This document shows positions 5,964-7,209 of a stretch of 7,209 nt of DNA, piece after piece. The DNA lies in assembly GCA_003485885.1 (NCBI GenBank), contig DNHM01000260.1:1-7209 (forward strand), in the 5' to 3' direction. The position numbers and the translations under genes were made by a program. The DNA is from Acidimicrobiaceae bacterium (GTDB taxonomy: Bacteria; Actinomycetota; Acidimicrobiia; Acidimicrobiales; UBA10347). The notes beneath the pieces are model-generated. The model made no database searches. It was not told the DNA's origin and worked only from the letters and a program-made list of their open reading frames with translations. How positions within the stretch are numbered: the stretch's first letter is position 1; each line of letters opens with the position of its first letter.

Positions 5964-6133
5964 CCACGCAGTCTGGCACTATCACCGCCATTGGAAAGAC
6001 CACTCGTTAGCGGCACTCGACACAACGAGCAACCGAGCTGCAGCACGCTGATGCGCGTACACCAGCCATGTTCACCAAAGTTTGTAATGATCACAGGTCT
6101 GAACCGTCCTGGCTCCGTGAGAAAGTGGTAGCG

Positions 6134-7209
6134 ATGAATGAACGCGCACGAGAGCTGATTCAAGAGGCACTGCCCGCCTACGAAGTTGCAGGTGAGCTCG
6201 GGCGAGGTGCGTTTGGCGTCGTCTACGAAGCGCGCCACACCCAACTCGGCCGTTCCGTCGCTATCAAACAACTGCCGCAGTGGTTCGCCGAGGACGACGA
6301 CGTACGGGAACGGTTCGTCGCCGAGGCCCAAATGGTGGCCTCGCTCGAACACCCTCACATCGTGCCGGTTTATGACTTCGTCGAATCGGCGGGCTCACGG
6401 TTCCTGATCATGGAACGCTGTGCTGGCTCGGTTGGTGACCGGTTCAAGAACGAAGGACTCGTGACCGACGAGTCCTGCGCCGCCGTCCTGGCCTGCCTGG
6501 CAGCGCTCGACCTTGCCCACGAAAAAGGCCTGCTGCACCGAGACGTCAAGCCCGAAAACCTGATGTACGACATGAAGGGTGTCATCAAACTCGGCGACTT
6601 CGGCATCGCCCGCGACCTTGGTGTCGAGACCCGGCGCACCGCGACTGGCATGATCGTCGGGACACCGGCATACATGAGTCCCGAACAGTGCCGAGGCGAT
6701 GATCTGACCCCAGCGTCAGACGTCTACAGCGTGGCCATGATGGGCTATGAACTCCTCACCGGCGCATTGCCGTTCCCAAGCACCACCTCGGTAAACGGGC
6801 TTCTGGCCCACCACCTGGTCACCGCGCCCACACCACTGCTCCAGACCCGACCTGAACTGCCGGGAGTGGTCGGCGAAGTCATCGACAAGGCATTGGTCAA
6901 GGATCTCAACGTCCGCTACAGCACCGCGGAAGAGTTCGCGACGGCCCTGGCCAGGGCGTGTGTCACCGCGTTTGGTTCCGGATGGCTTCGGCGTCGTCGT
7001 TTCATCCTTCATTGGCCCGAGATCATCGCGGAAACCGAACGACCCGACTCGAACTCACCCCGCACCGGAACAATCATGGTTCGGGCTGGCGACCTTCCGC
7101 ACGCTGTGGTGGCGCCCGACGACCAGGTCGAACCGCAACCAGTCGCTGTGATCGGGAATGCCGACGCTCCAACGTTACCTCCCGAAGACGTGCAGGTTCC
7201 TGCGCCCGC
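6134..7209 (+). CDS. Serine/threonine protein kinase, 3' end cut by the window edge
   Basis: This is a Hanks-type (eukaryotic-like) protein kinase that would phosphorylate Ser/Thr of target proteins. The frame is open from the ATG at 6134 to the window end, 358 residues. The kinase domain spans about 16-275 and looks fully active: glycine loop GRGAFGVV (23-30), VAIK with Lys45, the helix-C Glu64, catalytic loop HRDVKPEN (135-142) with Asp137, DFG (155-157) and the activation segment ending GTPAYMSPEQ (176-185). RRTATG before it offers phosphorylatable Thr residues. Beyond the domain a basic LRRRR patch (285-289) is followed by a Pro/Asp/Glu-rich, probably disordered tail; no membrane segment is seen before the edge. 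The Shine-Dalgarno sequence is weak (GAGAAAG, 6119-6125), and an in-frame GTG at 6125 is the alternative start. Its target and any link to the catabolic genes are unknown. Confidence 0.93.
   Translation, partial: MNERARELIQEALPAYEVAGELGRGAFGVVYEARHTQLGRSVAIKQLPQWFAEDDDVRERFVAEAQMVASLEHPHIVPVYDFVESAGSRFLIMERCAGSVGDRFKNEGLVTDESCAAVLACLAALDLAHEKGLLHRDVKPENLMYDMKGVIKLGDFGIARDLGVETRRTATGMIVGTPAYMSPEQCRGDDLTPASDVYSVAMMGYELLTGALPFPSTTSVNGLLAHHLVTAPTPLLQTRPELPGVVGEVIDKALVKDLNVRYSTAEEFATALARACVTAFGSGWLRRRRFILHWPEIIAETERPDSNSPRTGTIMVRAGDLPHAVVAPDDQVEPQPVAVIGNADAPTLPPEDVQVPAP

Overview
The window reads as high-GC bacterial DNA with short spacers and ATGA start/stop overlaps. It carries six genes that together form most of a protocatechuate 4,5-cleavage (meta-cleavage) pathway, followed by a nitroreductase and a serine/threonine protein kinase. 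The eukaryotic-like kinase, the base composition and the GTG start of the nitroreductase would fit an actinobacterium, perhaps of the Acidimicrobiia type. That placement is an inference; the window has no rRNA or phylogenetic marker.

Layout. At the left edge is the 3' part of a 2-pyrone-4,6-dicarboxylate hydrolase gene (ligI, plus strand). About 330 bp follow without a convincing gene; they hold a terminator-like hairpin and a strong 31-nt palindrome. Next, on the minus strand and transcribed leftward, are ligJ (4-oxalomesaconate hydratase, amidohydrolase type) and ligK (CHA aldolase, RraA fold), overlapping by ATGA. A 153-bp divergent promoter region separates ligJ from a rightward operon of pobA (4-hydroxybenzoate 3-hydroxylase), ligA and ligB (the two subunits of protocatechuate 4,5-dioxygenase); ligA and ligB also overlap by ATGA. 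A nitroreductase-family gene converges on ligB. After a 170-bp divergent gap, a Ser/Thr kinase gene starts and runs off the right edge.

How the genes work together. PobA hydroxylates 4-hydroxybenzoate to protocatechuate. LigAB opens the ring between carbons 4 and 5 to give 4-carboxy-2-hydroxymuconate semialdehyde. A dehydrogenase (LigC), not in this window, would make 2-pyrone-4,6-dicarboxylate. LigI hydrolyses that lactone to 4-oxalomesaconate, LigJ hydrates it to 4-carboxy-4-hydroxy-2-oxoadipate, and LigK splits this to pyruvate and oxaloacetate. LigC, a possible LigU-type isomerase, a transporter and a dedicated regulator are all absent and probably lie to the left of the window or elsewhere.

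The most informative non-coding stretch is the ligJ/pobA divergent region. A 16-bp palindrome exactly fills the spacer of a plausible ligJK promoter, and a 15-bp direct repeat lies in the predicted ligJ leader. No new type of system was seen. The notable points are the pathway gene set, this regulatory architecture and the palindrome beside ligK.
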